The notes below the pieces were generated by a model that saw nothing but the letters and a program-made list of their open reading frames with translations, had not been told where the DNA came from and did no database searches. A stretch of DNA of 64,000 bases from Hanleya hanleyi (Eukaryota; Mollusca; Polyplacophora; Lepidopleurida; Hanleyidae): positions 18,253 to 82,252 of the forward strand of contig JAVTVY010019536.1 in NCBI GenBank assembly GCA_036873755.1. Direction: 5' to 3'. Within the stretch, counting starts at the first letter, position 1; each line of letters opens with the position of its first letter. Both the position numbers and the translations under genes were made by a program. Positions 63,449 through 64,000 of this stretch are shown piece after piece.

Positions 63449-64000
63449 ATGAATTTTGTGAAACTTGAAATCCCAAGTAACTATCTTGTTAAATGTGATA
63501 AATTACATGTTGAATCAGTACATATAAAGTTTTGCAAGTATGTTTTAGGTGCAGGTAAATATGCATCTAACTGGGCTGTACGTGCTGAACTGGGTAGCCA
63601 TCCCCTTATTTATGATATCATGCTGAATCTTATTAATTTTACATATCGGTTGAAAAATATACCAAAAACTCGTTTATTGTTTCATGCTTTTGAATCCAGT
63701 AAGGCACTTATATTGAAAAACAAGCCAAACTGGTTCATGAAAGTTCAATCCTTAACATCAGAAATCAATGTCTGGCATCTCATTGAAGTCAATCAGAGTA
63801 GAAGTATTGTTATTGAAAACGTCAAAGCCAAAGTAACAGCCCATTTGATTAGTTTGTTTGTCACCAACGAAGAAAATAAATCCTCCAGTAAGTTAAAAAG
63901 CTATCTCCAAGTAAAAACCAAATATGCCATAGAACCTTATTTAATTCATACTACTAACAAGAAATATAGGGAAAGCTTCTGTCGCTTAAGACTAAGTAAC
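63449..64000 (+). pseudogene. LINE reverse transcriptase C-terminal region, runs off the window
   Basis: An open frame from ATG 63449 to the window end (184 codons, no stop). It contains VHIKFCKYVLGAGKYASNWAV, AELGSHPLIYDIMLNLINF, YRLKNIPKTRLL, SYLQVKTKYAIEPYL and YRESFCRLRLSN, the region following the reverse transcriptase domain in many CR1/Jockey-type LINE proteins. The polymerase core should precede it but does not: upstream is unrelated spacer. So the insertion is 5'-truncated or the start is a junction. The lack of stops suggests a fairly young copy. It should continue past 64000 with a zinc knuckle like that at 2080. Confidence 0.65.

Overview
The window is non-coding-rich eukaryotic DNA, most likely from a marine invertebrate animal. 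There are no bacterial operons or ribosome binding sites. Coding pieces start in Kozak contexts, short exon-like stretches end in GT donors, one two-exon piece encodes a death-fold (DED-like) segment, and most of the sequence is transposable elements, satellites and inverted repeats. I cannot assign a lineage more precisely.

The left third (about 2.1-24.3 kb) is a set of nested insertions. A decayed minus-strand Ty3/gypsy-like retroelement carries gag with a zinc knuckle, the protease end, reverse transcriptase with YVDD, and integrase. It is split by a long-inverted-repeat (LIR) element at 3990-23110, which is flanked by an exact 6-bp duplication CTTTAC. The LIR element is itself split by a Polinton/Maverick-like element at 7560-17902, flanked by an exact 6-bp duplication AACGTC and bounded by inverted termini that start AGTAGTATATAG. 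A small TIR element (20140-20954) sits in the right LIR arm, and its empty site is preserved in the left arm.

The Polinton-like element (10.3 kb, TIRs of about 1.7-1.9 kb) carries a one-way plus-strand gene block: a small tail-anchored protein, two tandem paralogs (the second with an internal stop), a retroviral-type integrase with a C-terminal chromodomain (frameshifted), a type II membrane protein with a Thr/Ser/Pro stalk, a packaging-type P-loop ATPase, a short amphipathic/hydrophobic core-like protein, a proline-rich structural-type protein (frameshifted) and a truncated capsid-type protein. Six or seven of these genes have their own TATA-like box about 40-60 bp before the ATG. No DNA polymerase B, no protease and no full-length major capsid gene are visible.

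The middle (24.5-54 kb) holds a satellite of about 173 bp, an array of 1.1-kb TIR repeats in which one copy has captured a coding-looking fragment, hairpin MITEs, a 64-nt perfect hairpin, two VNTR elements with shared ends, segmental duplications, a pair of related zinc-finger-like exons, a Harbinger-type MITE, and a composite at 49.6-53.9 kb with a RecQ-like helicase fragment and a TTAA-flanked insertion.

At 55184-61137 there is a second element of the same Polinton-like family. It has the same AGTAGTATA termini, a near-perfect 6-bp duplication (CCGGTC/CCTGTC) and TIR-internal sequence shared with the first. Its only recognisable gene is a C2H2 zinc-finger gene, present in both arms as broken mirrored copies. 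The window ends with two exons of a minus-strand DED-like gene and a 5'-truncated LINE reading off the right edge.
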